Below are positions 18,352 to 29,217 of a DNA stretch of 64,000 bases, one piece after another. Each line of letters starts with the position of its first letter. Position 1 is the stretch's first letter. The DNA lies in assembly GCF_013375935.1 (NCBI RefSeq), contig NZ_CP056117.1, positions 310,001-374,000 on the forward strand, read 5' to 3'. A program made the translations under genes and the position numbers. The stretch is from Enterobacter cloacae (GTDB lineage: Bacteria; Pseudomonadota; Gammaproteobacteria; Enterobacterales; Enterobacteriaceae). The notes under the pieces are model-generated. The model had not been told where the DNA came from. It made no database searches and saw only the letters and a list, made by a program, of their open reading frames with translations.

Positions 18352-19041
18352 GTGAAAAAAATTCTATTAGCAGCGTCTGTTATTTTAGCGATGTCGTCTG
18401 CCGCTCACGCGGCGGGAACCGCAGAATTAAAGGTTACCGGGGTATTAACCAACTCCGCGTGTACGCCCACGTTAAGCGGTGGGGGTATCGTTGATTTTGG
18501 CACGACCAATATTGGTAATATGTCTGCCACAGCGACTAACCAGCTCGGCAATAAAGATCTTTCCCTCTCCATCAGCTGCGTTGCCCCGACAAAAGTAGGC
18601 TGGAGCATTATCGACGACCGTGCGGATTCTAAACAGAACCTGATCGTCGAAAATACCGACTGGAGCGGCTCAGGTTCCGTATGGAGCAGTAATAGCCTGT
18701 TCGGCGCGGGGAAAACCGCGGGCGGCGTCAATCTGGGCGCTTATTCCGTCACGATGCAGTTGAGCAACGTCACTGCGGACGGAAAAACCACCGGTATGAT
18801 TTCGGGTGCCAATTCCACAGGAAGTTATTCATGGGGCCAGATGGTGGGCGACAGCGCACCCGTTCGTAATGACGGCATAGTTTACACGGTTGCGGGTGAC
18901 GCAAGCGTCGATCCGCTGGCGTTTACCAGTGCGGTATTCCCGCTGCGCGTCGCGCTGGCCGTACAGGATACGACGACGCTTGCCCTGACCGATGACACGC
19001 AGATTGACGGACAGGCAACAATCAGTCTTGTTTATCTGTAA
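18352..19041 (+). CDS. DUF1120-family fimbrial-like protein (orphan)
   Basis: A 229-residue exported protein. A signal peptide ends SAAHA. The mature part has a fimbrial-subunit-like start with Cys in TNSACTPTL and SISCVAP spaced as the conserved disulphide of pilins. It ends ATISLVYL, resembling a pilin C-terminal beta strand. This fits DUF1120, a family found in or beside chaperone-usher loci. No chaperone or usher is nearby, so it is an orphan. The upstream 150 bases are AT-rich, unlike its neighbours, which suggests later acquisition. Confidence 0.75.
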   Translation: MKKILLAASVILAMSSAAHAAGTAELKVTGVLTNSACTPTLSGGGIVDFGTTNIGNMSATATNQLGNKDLSLSISCVAPTKVGWSIIDDRADSKQNLIVENTDWSGSGSVWSSNSLFGAGKTAGGVNLGAYSVTMQLSNVTADGKTTGMISGANSTGSYSWGQMVGDSAPVRNDGIVYTVAGDASVDPLAFTSAVFPLRVALAVQDTTTLALTDDTQIDGQATISLVYL

Positions 19042-19053
19042 GGTGTGAACAGT

Positions 19054-19087
19054 AAAAAAGAGTGTAGCCAGGGCTACACTCTTTCTT
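19054..19087. terminator. Bidirectional terminator between DUF1120 gene and deoD
   Basis: Stem AAAGAGTGTAGCC/GGCTACACTCTTT with A before and T after serves both convergent genes. Confidence 0.92.
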
Positions 19088-19093
19088 TTTATA

Positions 19094-19816
19094 TTACGCT
19101 TTGTCGCCCAGAAGAACGGATTCCAGCGCGATTTTGATCATGTCGTTGAAGGTGGTCTGACGCTCGGCAGCCGTGGTCTGCTCATGGGTACGGATGTGAT
19201 CAGACACGGTGCAGATGGTCAGCGCTTTCGCGCCAAACTCAGCCGCGACGCCGTAGATACCTGCCGCTTCCATTTCCACGCCCAGGATGCCGTATTTTTC
19301 CATCACGTCGAACATCTCGCCGCCGTCTGGTGCGTAGAACAGGTCAGCAGAGAAGATGTTACCCACGCGCGCCTCAACGCCCAGCGCTTTTGCCGCGTCA
19401 ACCGCATCACGCACCATGCCGAAGTCCGCAATCGCGGCGAAGTCATGATCTTTAAAACGCATGCGGTTAACTTTCGAATCGGTGCAGGCACCCATACCGA
19501 TAACGATATCGCGCAGCTTAACGTCCATGCGCACCGCGCCGCAGGAGCCGACGCGGATGATTTTCTTCACGCCGAAATCGGTGATCAGCTCTTTGGTGTA
19601 GATGGAGCAGGATGGGATACCCATGCCGTGGCCCATAACGGAAATTTTGCGGCCTTTGTAGGTACCGGTGAAGCCCAGCATGCCGCGAACGTTGTTCACT
19701 TCACGCACGTCTTCAAGGAAGGTTTCTGCAATGTGCTTCGCGCGCAGCGGGTCGCCAGGCATCAATACGACGTCAGCGAAATCACCCATTTCTGCATTAA
19801 TGTGAGGAGTTGCCAT
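19094..19816 (-). CDS. deoD: Purine nucleoside phosphorylase DeoD
   Basis: Phosphorolyses purine (deoxy)nucleosides to base and (deoxy)ribose-1-phosphate. The start [20 protein letters not shown] at 19816 gives 240 residues, one more than E. coli because of an extra Gly in [11 protein letters not shown]. The frame stays open upstream to 19888 but that part is the palindromic repeat. Motifs include [20 protein letters not shown] and [11 protein letters not shown]. It is the last gene of deoCABD, separated from deoB by a double palindromic repeat. Confidence 0.96.
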   Translation of the reverse strand: MATPHINAEMGDFADVVLMPGDPLRAKHIAETFLEDVREVNNVRGMLGFTGTYKGRKISVMGHGMGIPSCSIYTKELITDFGVKKIIRVGSCGAVRMDVKLRDIVIGMGACTDSKVNRMRFKDHDFAAIADFGMVRDAVDAAKALGVEARVGNIFSADLFYAPDGGEMFDVMEKYGILGVEMEAAGIYGVAAEFGAKALTICTVSDHIRTHEQTTAAERQTTFNDMIKIALESVLLGDKA

Positions 19817-19841
19817 CTTCAGTTCCTTTTCATTTAGTATC

Positions 19842-19937
19842 TCCCTCTCCCTGTGGGAGAGGGTTGGGGTGAGGGCATCAGGCCGCACCCGTATCTCTCG
19901 AGGGAGAGGGTTGGGGTGAGGGCATCAGGCCGCACCC
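19842..19937. repeat. Palindromic GAGGG-type repeat, copy 3 (two units) in deoB-deoD gap
   Basis: The unit CCTCTCCC...GGGAGAGGGTTGGGGTGAGGGCATCAGGCCGCACCC occurs twice in tandem, the second with its left arm partly degraded. It fills the intergenic space inside the deo transcript, so it could set the relative level of deoD mRNA or mark a processing site. Confidence 0.88.
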
Positions 19938-19945
19938 CTTATCAT

Positions 19946-21184
<1,239 letters not shown>

Positions 21185-21222
21185 TTAGTGCTTCATAAAA
21201 ATGCGATCAGATCAGTATACCG

Positions 21223-22545
21223 CTATTCGGTGATACGACGATAGACCGTCGGTGTGGTTTCCGGTGCTTTATCGTCAAGAGATATTGCCGCTTTCACCGC
21301 TTTCGCCGCGTCCTGCCAGCTGGCTTCGTCTTTGGCGTGGATCACCGCCAGCGGACGTTGGCCGTCAACGCTGTCGCCCAGACGGGCCATATCGGTAAAG
21401 CCAACGCTGTAATCAATGGTGTCGGACGCCTGACGACGACCGCCGCCCATTGAGACCACCGCCATGCCGAGCGCGCGGGTATCCATTGCGGAGACAAAAC
21501 CTTCGCTGTCCGCGTAGACCGCTTTGCTGAGCATCGCGGTTGGCAGATATTTGGCGTAGTTTTCCACGAAGTCGGTCGGGCCTTTCTGCGCCGCCACCAT
21601 ACGGCCAAAAATCTCCGCCGCTTTACCGTTGTCCAGAACCGCCTGAAGCTTCGCGCGGGCTTCCGTATCGTTTTTGGCAAGCTTGCCGGAGATCAGCATC
21701 TCCACGCACAGCGCCATGGTCACGTCGAACAGGCGCGGGTTGCGGTATTCACCCGTCAGGAACTGCACGGCCTCGCGCACTTCCACGGCGTTACCGGCGC
21801 TGGATGCCAGCACCTGGTTCATGTCCGTCAGCAGTGCGGTAGTGCGCACGCCCGCGCCGTTGGAGACGCCAACGATCGCTTCAGCCAGCGCTTCAGAGAG
21901 CTCGTAGGTCGGCATAAACGCGCCGCTGCCTACCTTCACGTCCATGACCAGCGCGTCCAGACCTTCCGCCAGCTTTTTGGCGAGGATAGAGGCGGTGATC
22001 AGCGGGATGGAGTCTACGGTTGCGGTAATATCGCGGGTCGCGTAGAAACGCTTGTCTGCCGGAGCAAGCGAGCTGGTCTGGCCGATAATCGCCACACCAA
22101 CGTCTTTAATAATGTCGCGGAAGCGGTTGTCGTCCGGGAAGATATCGAAGCCCGGAATGGCTTCCAGTTTGTCGAGCGTACCGCCGGTATGACCCAGGCC
22201 ACGCCCGGAGATCATCGGGATGTAGCCGCCGCAGGCTGCGACCATAGGGCCAAGCATCAGCGACGTCACGTCACCCACGCCGCCGGTGGAGTGTTTGTCC
22301 ACAATCGGCCCGTTGAGGTTAAGGCTCTTCCAGTCCAGCACGGTTCCTGAATCTCGCATCGCCATGGTCAGCGACACGCGCTCAGGCATCGACATATCGT
22401 GGAAGAAAATGGTCATCGCCAGGGCAGCAATCTGACCTTCAGAGACGGTGTTGTCGCGAATGCCTTTGATAAAGAAGCGGATCTCTTCGTCGCTCAGGGC
22501 AAGACCATCACGTTTTTTACGAATAATTTCTTGTGCGAGAAACAC
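21223..22545 (-). CDS. deoA: Thymidine phosphorylase DeoA
   Basis: Phosphorolyses thymidine and deoxyuridine to base and deoxyribose-1-phosphate. The chosen start is GTG at 22545 ([14 protein letters not shown]), preceded by a GGGGG ribosome site; it gives 440 residues as in E. coli. An ATG at 22557 would add four residues and leave no ribosome site. The family signature is [35 protein letters not shown] is also conserved. A repetitive extragenic palindrome separates it from deoC upstream. Confidence 0.96.
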   Translation of the reverse strand: MFLAQEIIRKKRDGLALSDEEIRFFIKGIRDNTVSEGQIAALAMTIFFHDMSMPERVSLTMAMRDSGTVLDWKSLNLNGPIVDKHSTGGVGDVTSLMLGPMVAACGGYIPMISGRGLGHTGGTLDKLEAIPGFDIFPDDNRFRDIIKDVGVAIIGQTSSLAPADKRFYATRDITATVDSIPLITASILAKKLAEGLDALVMDVKVGSGAFMPTYELSEALAEAIVGVSNGAGVRTTALLTDMNQVLASSAGNAVEVREAVQFLTGEYRNPRLFDVTMALCVEMLISGKLAKNDTEARAKLQAVLDNGKAAEIFGRMVAAQKGPTDFVENYAKYLPTAMLSKAVYADSEGFVSAMDTRALGMAVVSMGGGRRQASDTIDYSVGFTDMARLGDSVDGQRPLAVIHAKDEASWQDAAKAVKAAISLDDKAPETTPTVYRRITE

Positions 22546-22577
22546 GGTAACCCCCATGCGGAATCGGGTGAATTGTG

Positions 22578-22637
22578 GCGGGCAGCGCCCGCCCTACGTT
22601 CCTGTAGGCCGGATAAGCGAATCGCCATCCGGCATTT
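22578..22637. repeat. REP/BIME element between deoC and deoA
   Basis: Two hairpins: GGCGGGCAGCGCCCGCC at 22578-22594 and GCCGGATAAGCG...CGCCATCCGGC at about 22608-22634. The second is a classic enterobacterial REP. It sits inside the deo transcript. Confidence 0.88.
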
Positions 22638-22645
22638 TTTAGCTA

Positions 22646-23425
22646 TTAGTAGCTGCTTGCGCTCTTACCGTCGCCATGGCCCAGCGCTTTCAGCAGGCTC
22701 GCCAGCAGGCTGGAGGCGCCGAAGCGGTAGTGGCGGGAGTCCGCCCACTCTGCGCCGAACAGCTCGTCGGCAATCGCCAGGAACTGCTGCGCGTCTTCGG
22801 CAGTGCGTACGCCGCCAGCCGGTTTGAAGCCCACGGTTTTGGACACGCCCATATCGCGGATCACTTCCATCATGATGCGCGCGCTTTCCGGCGTGGCGTT
22901 AACCGGCACTTTACCGGTAGAGGTTTTAATGAAATCAGCCCCGGCTTTGATGGAGATTTCAGACGCTTTACGGATCAGCGCCTCTTCTTTCAGTTCACCG
23001 GTTTCGATGATCACTTTGAGCAGCACGTTTGCCGCCGCGCACGCGTCTTTACAGGCCTTCACCAGGTCAAAACCGACCTGCTCGTTGCCGGCGATCAGCG
23101 CGCGGTACGGGAACACCACGTCAACTTCGTCTGCGCCGTAAGCAATTGCCGCACGGGTTTCTGCCAGGGCGATCTCGATGTCGTCATTGCCGTGCGGGAA
23201 GTTAGTCACGGTTGCAATGCGCACGTCCGGCGTGCCCTGCTCTTTCAGCGTCTTGCGGGCAATCGGAATAAAGCGCGGGTAGATACAAACGGCGGCGGTG
23301 TTACCCACTGGCGTTTTCGCCTGATGGCACAGGGCGATGACTTTTTCATTGGTATCGTCATCGTTCAGGGTGGTCAGGTCCATCAGCTTCAACGCGCGCA
23401 GGCTGCTTGCAGTTAAATCGGTCAT
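22646..23425 (-). CDS. deoC: Deoxyribose-phosphate aldolase DeoC
   Basis: Cleaves 2-deoxyribose-5-phosphate to acetaldehyde and glyceraldehyde-3-phosphate. The start at 23425 ([20 protein letters not shown]) gives 259 residues, as in E. coli, with GAG ribosome site just upstream. The Schiff-base lysine is in [11 protein letters not shown], and [13 protein letters not shown] carries the second active-site lysine. An open upstream extension to 23548 crosses the promoter and is rejected. First gene of deoCABD, controlled by DeoR and, by analogy, CytR/CRP. Confidence 0.97.
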   Translation of the reverse strand: MTDLTASSLRALKLMDLTTLNDDDTNEKVIALCHQAKTPVGNTAAVCIYPRFIPIARKTLKEQGTPDVRIATVTNFPHGNDDIEIALAETRAAIAYGADEVDVVFPYRALIAGNEQVGFDLVKACKDACAAANVLLKVIIETGELKEEALIRKASEISIKAGADFIKTSTGKVPVNATPESARIMMEVIRDMGVSKTVGFKPAGGVRTAEDAQQFLAIADELFGAEWADSRHYRFGASSLLASLLKALGHGDGKSASSY

Positions 23426-23439
23426 AACATTCTCCAACG

Positions 23440-23600
23440 GCAGTGCCGTATCAATTTTACCTTGCGGGTCTGTGAGTATTCTAACATTCACCCGCATCCA
23501 CACTTCGACATTCATCACAGTTAATGAAAACTGCGTGCAAATTTGCATTACTGTAATGAGATCTTCTTCAAACTTTAGCGTACAGGTTGCTGACTAAAGC
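23440..23600 (-). promoter_or_regulatory. deoP2 promoter with CRP-type sites
   Basis: Read on the minus strand, this region follows the E. coli deoP2 plan as recalled: an upstream CRP-type site (TTACAGTAATGC), then AACTGTGATGAATGTCGAAGTG as a second CRP-type site, then a TAGAAT -10 hexamer embedded in the DeoR operator. In E. coli CytR binds between the two CRP sites. CRP and CytR binding here are inferred from that layout. Confidence 0.75.
23471..23486. promoter_or_regulatory. DeoR operator O2 at deoP2
   Basis: TGTGAGTATTCTAACA is a near-palindrome matching TGTTAGAATTCTAACA in 13-14 of 16 positions. It overlaps the deoP2 -10 hexamer, about 46 bases upstream of the deoC start codon. Confidence 0.88.
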
Positions 23601-23687
23601 AGCGATACCCCCTGCCGGATCAAAAGCCCCGCCAGGCTGGCTTCCTACAATTCATTCACCATCCGCAGAATTATCCAGGAAGTGAAC

Positions 23688-25223
23688 ATGCCCGACGCCC
23701 TGCAACAACGTTGCCAGCACATTGTGACAAGCCCGGTGTTAACCCCGGAACAAAAACGTCATTTTCTGGCGCTGGAAGCAGAGAACAATCTGCCTTACCC
23801 TGCTCTGCCAGAGGCGGCACGCGCCGCGCTGGACGAAGGATTTATCTGCGACATGTTCGAAGGGCATGCGCCCTACAAACCGCGCTACGTGCTTCCGGAC
23901 TACGCTAAATTCCTGGCAAACGGCTCAGAGTGGCTGGAGCTGGAAGGGGCGAAAGATCTGGATGATGCCCTCTCGCTGCTCGCTATCCTCTACCATCATG
24001 TTCCGTCCGTCACATCGATGCCGGTCTATCTGGGCCAGCTCGATGAAATCCTCACTCCATATGTTAAAATTCTAACACAGGATGAAATCGATAGCCGAAT
24101 AAAACGTTTCTGGCGCTATCTCGACAGAACCCTGCCTGATGCCTTTATGCATGCCAATATCGGCCCGGCGGATACGCCCGTTACGCGTGCCGTTTTGCGA
24201 GCGGACGCAGAGCTGAAGCAGGTCGCGCCGAACCTTACCTTTATTTACGACCCGGACGTCACCCCTGACGATCTGCTGCTGAGCGTGGCGAAAAACATTT
24301 GCGAGTGCAGTAAACCGCATATTTCCAATGGCCCGCTGAATGATAAAATTTTCACAAAAGGCCGCTATGGCGTGGTGAGCTGCTACAACTCCCTGCCGCT
24401 GGCGGGCGGCGGCAGCACGCTGGTGCGCCTTAACCTGAAAGCGATTGCAGAGCACAGCCACTCTCCCGAAGACTTTTTCGCCCGTACCCTGCCGCACTAC
24501 TGTCAGCAGCAAATGGCGATCGTTAACGCGCGCTGCGATTTTTTATATGAACAATCCGGCTTCTTTGAGAATAGCTTCCTCGTAAAAGAGGGGCTGATTG
24601 ATGCCGATCGTTTCGTGCCGATGTTCGGCATGTACGGGCTGGCCGAAGCGGTGAACGTGCTGTGCGAAAAAGCAGGTATTGCGGGGCGTTACGGAAAAGA
24701 CGAGCAGGCCAACGCGCTGGGCTACCGCATCAGTGAACAGCTTGCGGCATTTGTTGAGAACACGCCGGTGAAGCACGGCTGGAAGCACCGCGCGATGCTG
24801 CATGCCCAGTCTGGCATCAGTTCTGATTCGGGCACCACGCCGGGGGCGCGCCTGCCTTACGGCGACGAGCCGGATCCCATCAGCCACCTGCTGGCCGTGG
24901 CGCCACATCACCAGCACTATCACTCGGGGATCAGCGATATTCTCACCCTGGATGAGACGGTCAAACGCAATCCTCAGGCGGTGGTACAGCTTTGCCTGGG
25001 GGCGTTTCGCGCCGGTATGCGCGAATTTACCGCCAACGTCGCCGGAAACGACCTGGTGCGCGTCACCGGGTATATGGTGCGGCTCTCCGATCTGGAAAAG
25101 TACCGGGAGGCCGGTTCGCGCACCAACACCACCTGGCTCGGCGAGGAGGCCGCGCGCAATACCCGCATTCTGGAACGTCAGCCACGCGTGATTAGCCATG
25201 AACAGCAGATGCGCTTTAGTTAG
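23688..25223 (+). CDS. yjjI: YjjI-family glycine radical enzyme (DUF3029)
   Basis: Predicted glycyl radical enzyme of unknown substrate. The ATG at 23688 lies seven bases after AGGA and gives 511 residues; a GTG two codons earlier is too close to the ribosome site. The radical glycine is expected in [11 protein letters not shown] at about residue 461. A cysteine in [16 protein letters not shown] is the likely thiyl partner. yjjW, encoding the matching activase, overlaps its 3' end by 26 bases. It is divergent from deoC, and its coding sequence contains two DeoR operator-like sites. Activity requires anaerobic conditions if it behaves like its family. Confidence 0.9.
   Translation: MPDALQQRCQHIVTSPVLTPEQKRHFLALEAENNLPYPALPEAARAALDEGFICDMFEGHAPYKPRYVLPDYAKFLANGSEWLELEGAKDLDDALSLLAILYHHVPSVTSMPVYLGQLDEILTPYVKILTQDEIDSRIKRFWRYLDRTLPDAFMHANIGPADTPVTRAVLRADAELKQVAPNLTFIYDPDVTPDDLLLSVAKNICECSKPHISNGPLNDKIFTKGRYGVVSCYNSLPLAGGGSTLVRLNLKAIAEHSHSPEDFFARTLPHYCQQQMAIVNARCDFLYEQSGFFENSFLVKEGLIDADRFVPMFGMYGLAEAVNVLCEKAGIAGRYGKDEQANALGYRISEQLAAFVENTPVKHGWKHRAMLHAQSGISSDSGTTPGARLPYGDEPDPISHLLAVAPHHQHYHSGISDILTLDETVKRNPQAVVQLCLGAFRAGMREFTANVAGNDLVRVTGYMVRLSDLEKYREAGSRTNTTWLGEEAARNTRILERQPRVISHEQQMRFS
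24062..24077. promoter_or_regulatory. DeoR operator O1 inside yjjI
   Basis: TGTTAAAATTCTAACA matches the 16-base palindrome at 15 positions. Its centre is 591 bases from the O2 centre, close to the 599 bases known between O1 and O2 in E. coli. It lies in yjjI codons, where the deoP1 promoter should be on the opposite strand. Confidence 0.85.
24341..24356. promoter_or_regulatory. Candidate third DeoR operator OE inside yjjI
   Basis: TGATAAAATTTTCACA matches the operator consensus at about 11-12 of 16 positions, with both outer arms kept (TG...CA). Its centre is 279 bases beyond O1; in E. coli the upstream operator OE lies 278 bases from O1. The match alone is weak; the spacing makes the case. 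Confidence 0.6.
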
Positions 25224-26058
25224 TCAGGTTATTCCCTTCTCCTGCGTGGACGGGCCGGGCAGCCGCCTGGCGCTGTTCCTCCAGGGCTGTAACCTGCGCT
25301 GCAAAACCTGCCACAACCCGTGGACCATCGGGCGCTGCAACGACTGCGGGGACTGCGTGCCCCGCTGCCCCCACGATGCGCTGACCATGCAGGCTGGGCG
25401 CGTCTGGTGGCAGGAGAGCGACTGCCACCAGTGCGACACCTGCCTGCGCCTGTGCCCGCGGCAGGCCACGCCGATGGCGCAACGCTTTAGCGTAGAGGAG
25501 ATCCTCATCCAGGTTCGCAAGTCCGCGCCTTTTATTGAAGGCGTGACCGTCAGCGGGGGCGAGGCCACCACGCAGCTGCCGTTTGTGGTTGCGCTATTCA
25601 GCGCAATGAAGGCCGATCCGGCCCTGCGGCATCTGACGTGTCTGGTGGACAGCAACGGCCTGTTAAGCGAAACCGGCTGGCAAAAGCTGCTGCCGGTGTT
25701 TGACGGCGCGATGGTGGATCTGAAGGCCTGGGGCAATGAGCATCACCGCTTTCTGACCGGGCGCGAAAATACGCAAATCAAGCAGAGCATTCGCTGGCTG
25801 GCTGAACATCATCGTCTTGCCGAGCTGCGCCTGCTGGCGATCCCCGAGCGGTGCGATTATCTGCAAAATCTGCCTTCACTGACCGCGTTTATCCATAGCC
25901 TGGGGAATATTCCGGTGCGGATTAACGCCTTTCACGCTCACGGGGTTTACGGGGAGGCGGCGCTCTGGCGGAGCGCCACGCCGGAGGATATCGAGCCGCT
26001 GGCGCTGGCCCTGGAACAGCAGCAGATTACGGTGATCCGCCCGGCGCTGTATCTATAG
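25198..26058 (+). CDS. yjjW: YjjW family glycine radical enzyme activase
   Basis: Radical-SAM activase that should install the glycyl radical on YjjI. It has 286 residues. The radical-SAM cluster motif [11 protein letters not shown] places Cys31, Cys35 and Cys38. A two-cluster ferredoxin insertion follows ([16 protein letters not shown] and [15 protein letters not shown]). [11 protein letters not shown] is the SAM-binding GGE motif. ATG at 25198 lies within the end of yjjI, so the two are translationally coupled. The 3' end overlaps yjjV on the other strand by six bases. Confidence 0.94.
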   Translation: MNSRCALVSQVIPFSCVDGPGSRLALFLQGCNLRCKTCHNPWTIGRCNDCGDCVPRCPHDALTMQAGRVWWQESDCHQCDTCLRLCPRQATPMAQRFSVEEILIQVRKSAPFIEGVTVSGGEATTQLPFVVALFSAMKADPALRHLTCLVDSNGLLSETGWQKLLPVFDGAMVDLKAWGNEHHRFLTGRENTQIKQSIRWLAEHHRLAELRLLAIPERCDYLQNLPSLTAFIHSLGNIPVRINAFHAHGVYGEAALWRSATPEDIEPLALALEQQQITVIRPALYL

Positions 26059-26835
26059 CGTGATGCCGAAGACCGCACGGGTATTTTCCAGTAGCGCGCC
26101 GGCAATGACGTCCTCAGGCTCCTGGCGCAGCTCACACAGCACGTCAAAAACGCGCGCCGCCTGCTCCGGTCGGTTCGGCTGGCCCTGAAAACCATTCAGC
26201 GGCATATCGGGCGCATCCGTTTCAAGCAGCAGCGAAGACAGCGGGAGTTGCGCCATCACGTCGCGGGTTTTGCTGGCGCGCGGGTAGGTAATGGTGCCGC
26301 CGACGCCAATTTTATAGCCCAGGTCGATAAAACGCTGCGCCTGCTGAAGGCTGCCTGCGAAACCGTGCACGACGCCCCTGCGCGGCAGATCGATGCGCTT
26401 CAGGTGCATCGCCAGCTTGTCATGGGTGCGTCGGGAGTGGAGGATCGCCGGCAGGTCGTGACGTTTTGCCAGCCTGAGCTGCGCGTCCAGGATCGCCTGC
26501 TGGCGTTCAAAGTGCGGATCCTCGCGATAGAGATCGAGGCCGATCTCACCGACGGCAACCAGCTTCTCACCCGCTGCCTGCAGCGCGGCATCAAGCCTGT
26601 CGAGGTGTTCATCAAGATGGTGCTCAATCACGATCGGATGCAGCCCCAGCGCCGCATACAGCGCGTCGTGATGGCGGGCGAGCGCCAGCACGGTATCAAA
26701 CCGCGCCGCTTCAATGGCGGGCACAATTATGGCTTTTACGCCTGCCTGCGCCGCCCGTTCGATGGATGATGCTTCCTCGCCGCTGAACGGCGGAAAATCA
26801 AAGTGGCAATGGGTATCAATAAAGCCGTGCCTCAC
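26053..26835 (-). CDS. yjjV: TatD-family metal-dependent hydrolase YjjV
   Basis: Metal-dependent hydrolase of the TatD deoxyribonuclease group, 260 residues. Metal ligands appear in [31 protein letters not shown] and LLLETDAPD, the full set for the family. The start codon overlaps the yjjU stop by four bases (ATGA type), so the two are coupled with yjjU first. Confidence 0.93.
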   Translation of the reverse strand: MRHGFIDTHCHFDFPPFSGEEASSIERAAQAGVKAIIVPAIEAARFDTVLALARHHDALYAALGLHPIVIEHHLDEHLDRLDAALQAAGEKLVAVGEIGLDLYREDPHFERQQAILDAQLRLAKRHDLPAILHSRRTHDKLAMHLKRIDLPRRGVVHGFAGSLQQAQRFIDLGYKIGVGGTITYPRASKTRDVMAQLPLSSLLLETDAPDMPLNGFQGQPNRPEQAARVFDVLCELRQEPEDVIAGALLENTRAVFGITL

Positions 26836-27884
26836 GCCAGATCCTCATTATCCAGTAAGCCATCGTTCGCCTGCGGAGCATCCACCAGCGGCATCGCCAC
26901 CGCGTCATTAGCCACTACCGCAGGCGGCAAAATAATACGCTTATGCCGGTGAAGCGGCGGCTGGCCGGCCAGCATTTTACCCACCGTCGCGAGGAAGTAG
27001 CGACCGCAGAGCCGCCCCGTTTTGTAGTCCATACGCAACGCCGGCAGGCGGCTGCCCAGCGCCATGCTTAGCAGCGGCCTGGGCGGATAAATTTCAAAGA
27101 TGCGCAGCTTGCCCGGCGGCTTTTCAATAAAGCGCTGCATCGCGCCGTAGGTCGTTTCATGCTGTTTTGCGATATTCACCAGCGGCTGCAGGCTGCTGTC
27201 GCCCAGCCAGCGCTCCATGCGCTTAAACCACTGCGGGGTGTAATACATCTGCGAAGGCACCGTGCGGATCACCACGATAGTTTTGGCCCCACGCCGCGCG
27301 GCCTCCTGCACCGGCACCGCGTCGCTGATGCCGCCGTCAAGATAGTTAACTCCCTCCAGCAGCGCGCCGGTACGGTAGAAACCGGGGATCGCGCTTGAGG
27401 CGCGAATGATATCCAGCCAGTTCTCTTTCTGCGGCGAAAAATAGCCCGGGGAATAGTCGTCGCCACGGCTGGCGCACATCCAGAACGACTTTCCGGCGTC
27501 GAACAGCCGCGACGCGGTATCCATTGCCAGCGGCATCTGGCTGGAGGTGGCATCCAGTAACCAGTCGAGATCGATCAGGTTCCCGCCGCGCACGAAGCGC
27601 ACCGGGTTAAAAAATTCTTTGGACGTGGTGTAGCGCATAATAACTTTGCGCGCGTAGCCGGGCTGGTTGCAGACGTAGGCCGAAAGATTCTGCGCCCCGG
27701 CAGAGGTACCGAAATAGAGATCGAACGGGTTGAACTGTGCGCGCATAAATTCGTCGAGCACGCCAGCGGTGAAAATACCGCGCTGACCGCCCCCTTCACA
27801 GACCAGCGCAAGCTGGCCTGCATGAAACGGTTTTAACGTCAGCGGCGCAATATTGCCGAGCGTAACGGGAATTCGTTGCCCCAC
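26832..27884 (-). CDS. yjjU: Patatin-like phospholipase YjjU
   Basis: Predicted serine lipid hydrolase of the patatin family. GTG at 27884 starts MGQRIPVTLGNIAPL as in E. coli and gives 350 residues. The open frame reaches 27941 but the extra 19 residues are not in the family. The oxyanion motif is CEGGGQRGIFTAG, the nucleophile is the Ser in YFGTSAGAQ, and the aspartate partner is in DGGISDAVP. It is transcribed with yjjV. Confidence 0.92.
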   Translation of the reverse strand: MGQRIPVTLGNIAPLTLKPFHAGQLALVCEGGGQRGIFTAGVLDEFMRAQFNPFDLYFGTSAGAQNLSAYVCNQPGYARKVIMRYTTSKEFFNPVRFVRGGNLIDLDWLLDATSSQMPLAMDTASRLFDAGKSFWMCASRGDDYSPGYFSPQKENWLDIIRASSAIPGFYRTGALLEGVNYLDGGISDAVPVQEAARRGAKTIVVIRTVPSQMYYTPQWFKRMERWLGDSSLQPLVNIAKQHETTYGAMQRFIEKPPGKLRIFEIYPPRPLLSMALGSRLPALRMDYKTGRLCGRYFLATVGKMLAGQPPLHRHKRIILPPAVVANDAVAMPLVDAPQANDGLLDNEDLA

Positions 27885-27952
27885 CTCTGCCTTCCTGTTT
27901 TCGTTATTTTGATAAGACACAGTAACGCACATCCCCGCCACTTCTCAAACGA

Positions 27953-27980
27953 GAAAAAGCCAGTCACAAGGACTGGCTTT
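27953..27980 (-). terminator. ytjA terminator
   Basis: On the minus strand, stem AAAGCCAGTC, loop CTTGT, stem GACTGGC run into TTTTTCTC. It lies between ytjA and yjjU. Confidence 0.9.
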
Positions 27981-28006
27981 AGTTTGTTTAATCAATATTG
28001 CGTTTG

Positions 28007-28168
28007 CTACGGGCGACGTCGGCCCGTAAACAGGCTGACCAGGAACAGAATAATACCTACGACGAAGACAATTTTAGCTGCCCATGCCGCTGTACCCGCC
28101 AGTCCACCAAAGCCCAATGCGGCGGCAATTAACGCGATAACCAGAAAAATAATGCCCCAACGAAACAT
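28007..28168 (-). CDS. ytjA: DUF1328 small membrane protein YtjA
   Basis: A 53-residue hydrophobic protein that begins [20 protein letters not shown] and ends FTGRRRP. Two membrane helices are evident (about 5-22 and 32-48), joined by a Gly/Ala-rich turn. AGGAGAG precedes the ATG. Family members are small inner-membrane proteins of unknown function, often stress- or RpoS-induced. It lies downstream of osmY and just before a terminator, as in E. coli. Confidence 0.93.
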   Translation of the reverse strand: MFRWGIIFLVIALIAAALGFGGLAGTAAWAAKIVFVVGIILFLVSLFTGRRRP

Positions 28169-28295
28169 AAGCCTCTCCTTTACCATAGTTAATGTCGGCC
28201 GCTAAACGTGAGCGCTCAGGTCACTCACCGGCGATTTTCCAGAGTCGTTTTTATTTCGCCCGCAGGGCTAAGCCTGACGGGCGAGTGGTGTTGCT

Positions 28296-28913
28296 TTACT
28301 TCGTTTTCAGATCGTTTTTAACGCTTTTCACACCATCAATCGCTTTCGCAATTGACTCAGCACGATCGCTTTGTGCCTGGTTCTCTACCGTACCGGACAG
28401 CTGTACCACGCCATCGGTGGTTTCAACTTTCACCATACGGGACGGCACGATGTCGTCAGCTAACAGTTTAGCTTTGATTTCGCTGGTGGTTGCTGCATCC
28501 CCGGCATAACCCTTCACCGAAGATTCTTTACTGTCACGTACGTGCAGTTTGTCGCTGACGGAGCTTACGCCTTCAACGCCTTTGGCCACTTTCACGGCCT
28601 CTTCAGCCTGGGTCTGGCTTTCAACGAAACCACTCAGGGTGACAACTTTGTTGTCGGTTTTGACGGAAATGTCGGTGCTCTTGATGGCTTCATGATCCAC
28701 CAGTGCGGCTTTCACTTTTGCTGTGATAGAGCTGTCATCCATGAAATTACCGACTTTATTCATAGAGCTATCGATTTTTTCCCCTGCGGTATTAGCGGTG
28801 TTTTGCGCTTTATCCATGGTGCTGGTTTCCGCCAGAGCAGAACCGCTTACCAGGACGCTACCTAACGTTACAGCCAGCAGAGTTTTAGAAATCTTCAGTC
28901 TTGTCATATTCAT
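28296..28913 (-). CDS. osmY: Hyperosmotically inducible periplasmic protein OsmY
   Basis: Periplasmic stress protein with two BON domains, 205 residues against 201 in E. coli. The signal peptide ends GSALA. BON 1 spans about residues 60-125, with [23 protein letters not shown] 2 spans about 138-204, with [15 protein letters not shown]. The second start (MTRLKISK, 28907) is also possible. RpoS dependence is known for E. coli; no promoter is called by eye. Confidence 0.96.
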   Translation of the reverse strand: MNMTRLKISKTLLAVTLGSVLVSGSALAETSTMDKAQNTANTAGEKIDSSMNKVGNFMDDSSITAKVKAALVDHEAIKSTDISVKTDNKVVTLSGFVESQTQAEEAVKVAKGVEGVSSVSDKLHVRDSKESSVKGYAGDAATTSEIKAKLLADDIVPSRMVKVETTDGVVQLSGTVENQAQSDRAESIAKAIDGVKSVKNDLKTK

Positions 28914-29217
28914 CGATTTATTCCTGTGTTTTGCCCGTTATTTGGGCGACATACTTCCCTAAATCTTGGTTTTATATATTGCGAATTAACACACGGGCGA
29001 AATGGAGAACCAGTGGACATGCATTGAACAGTTAATTCATCCACGCCCGGTGCTAAACACTGAGTTAAATATAGATCACAATTACGGAGGTGCATTCAGA
29101 ATTGGGGAAAAAACGAACGAATAGCGAAAAATTGCGTTGAATTAAGAACATTCCGCAAGGGTTTAATAACACAGGGATTAAAGCAGAGCACGGCGGCTGC
29201 CGTGCTCTGAGAGGGGA
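28914..29217. other. osmY-prfC intergenic region
   Basis: About 300 bases between prfC and osmY, both minus strand. The left half is AT-rich and must hold the osmY promoter. At 29184-29209 a perfect 11-pair hairpin (CAGAGCACGGC/GCCGTGCTCTG) with a short T-rich tail on the minus strand is the likely prfC terminator. No ORF was recognised. Confidence 0.7.

Noticed and set aside
28256..28283. Hairpin downstream of osmY
   Set aside because: Stem CGCCCG/CGGGCG is present, but on the minus strand it is followed by A-rich, not T-rich, sequence, so it was not called a terminator.
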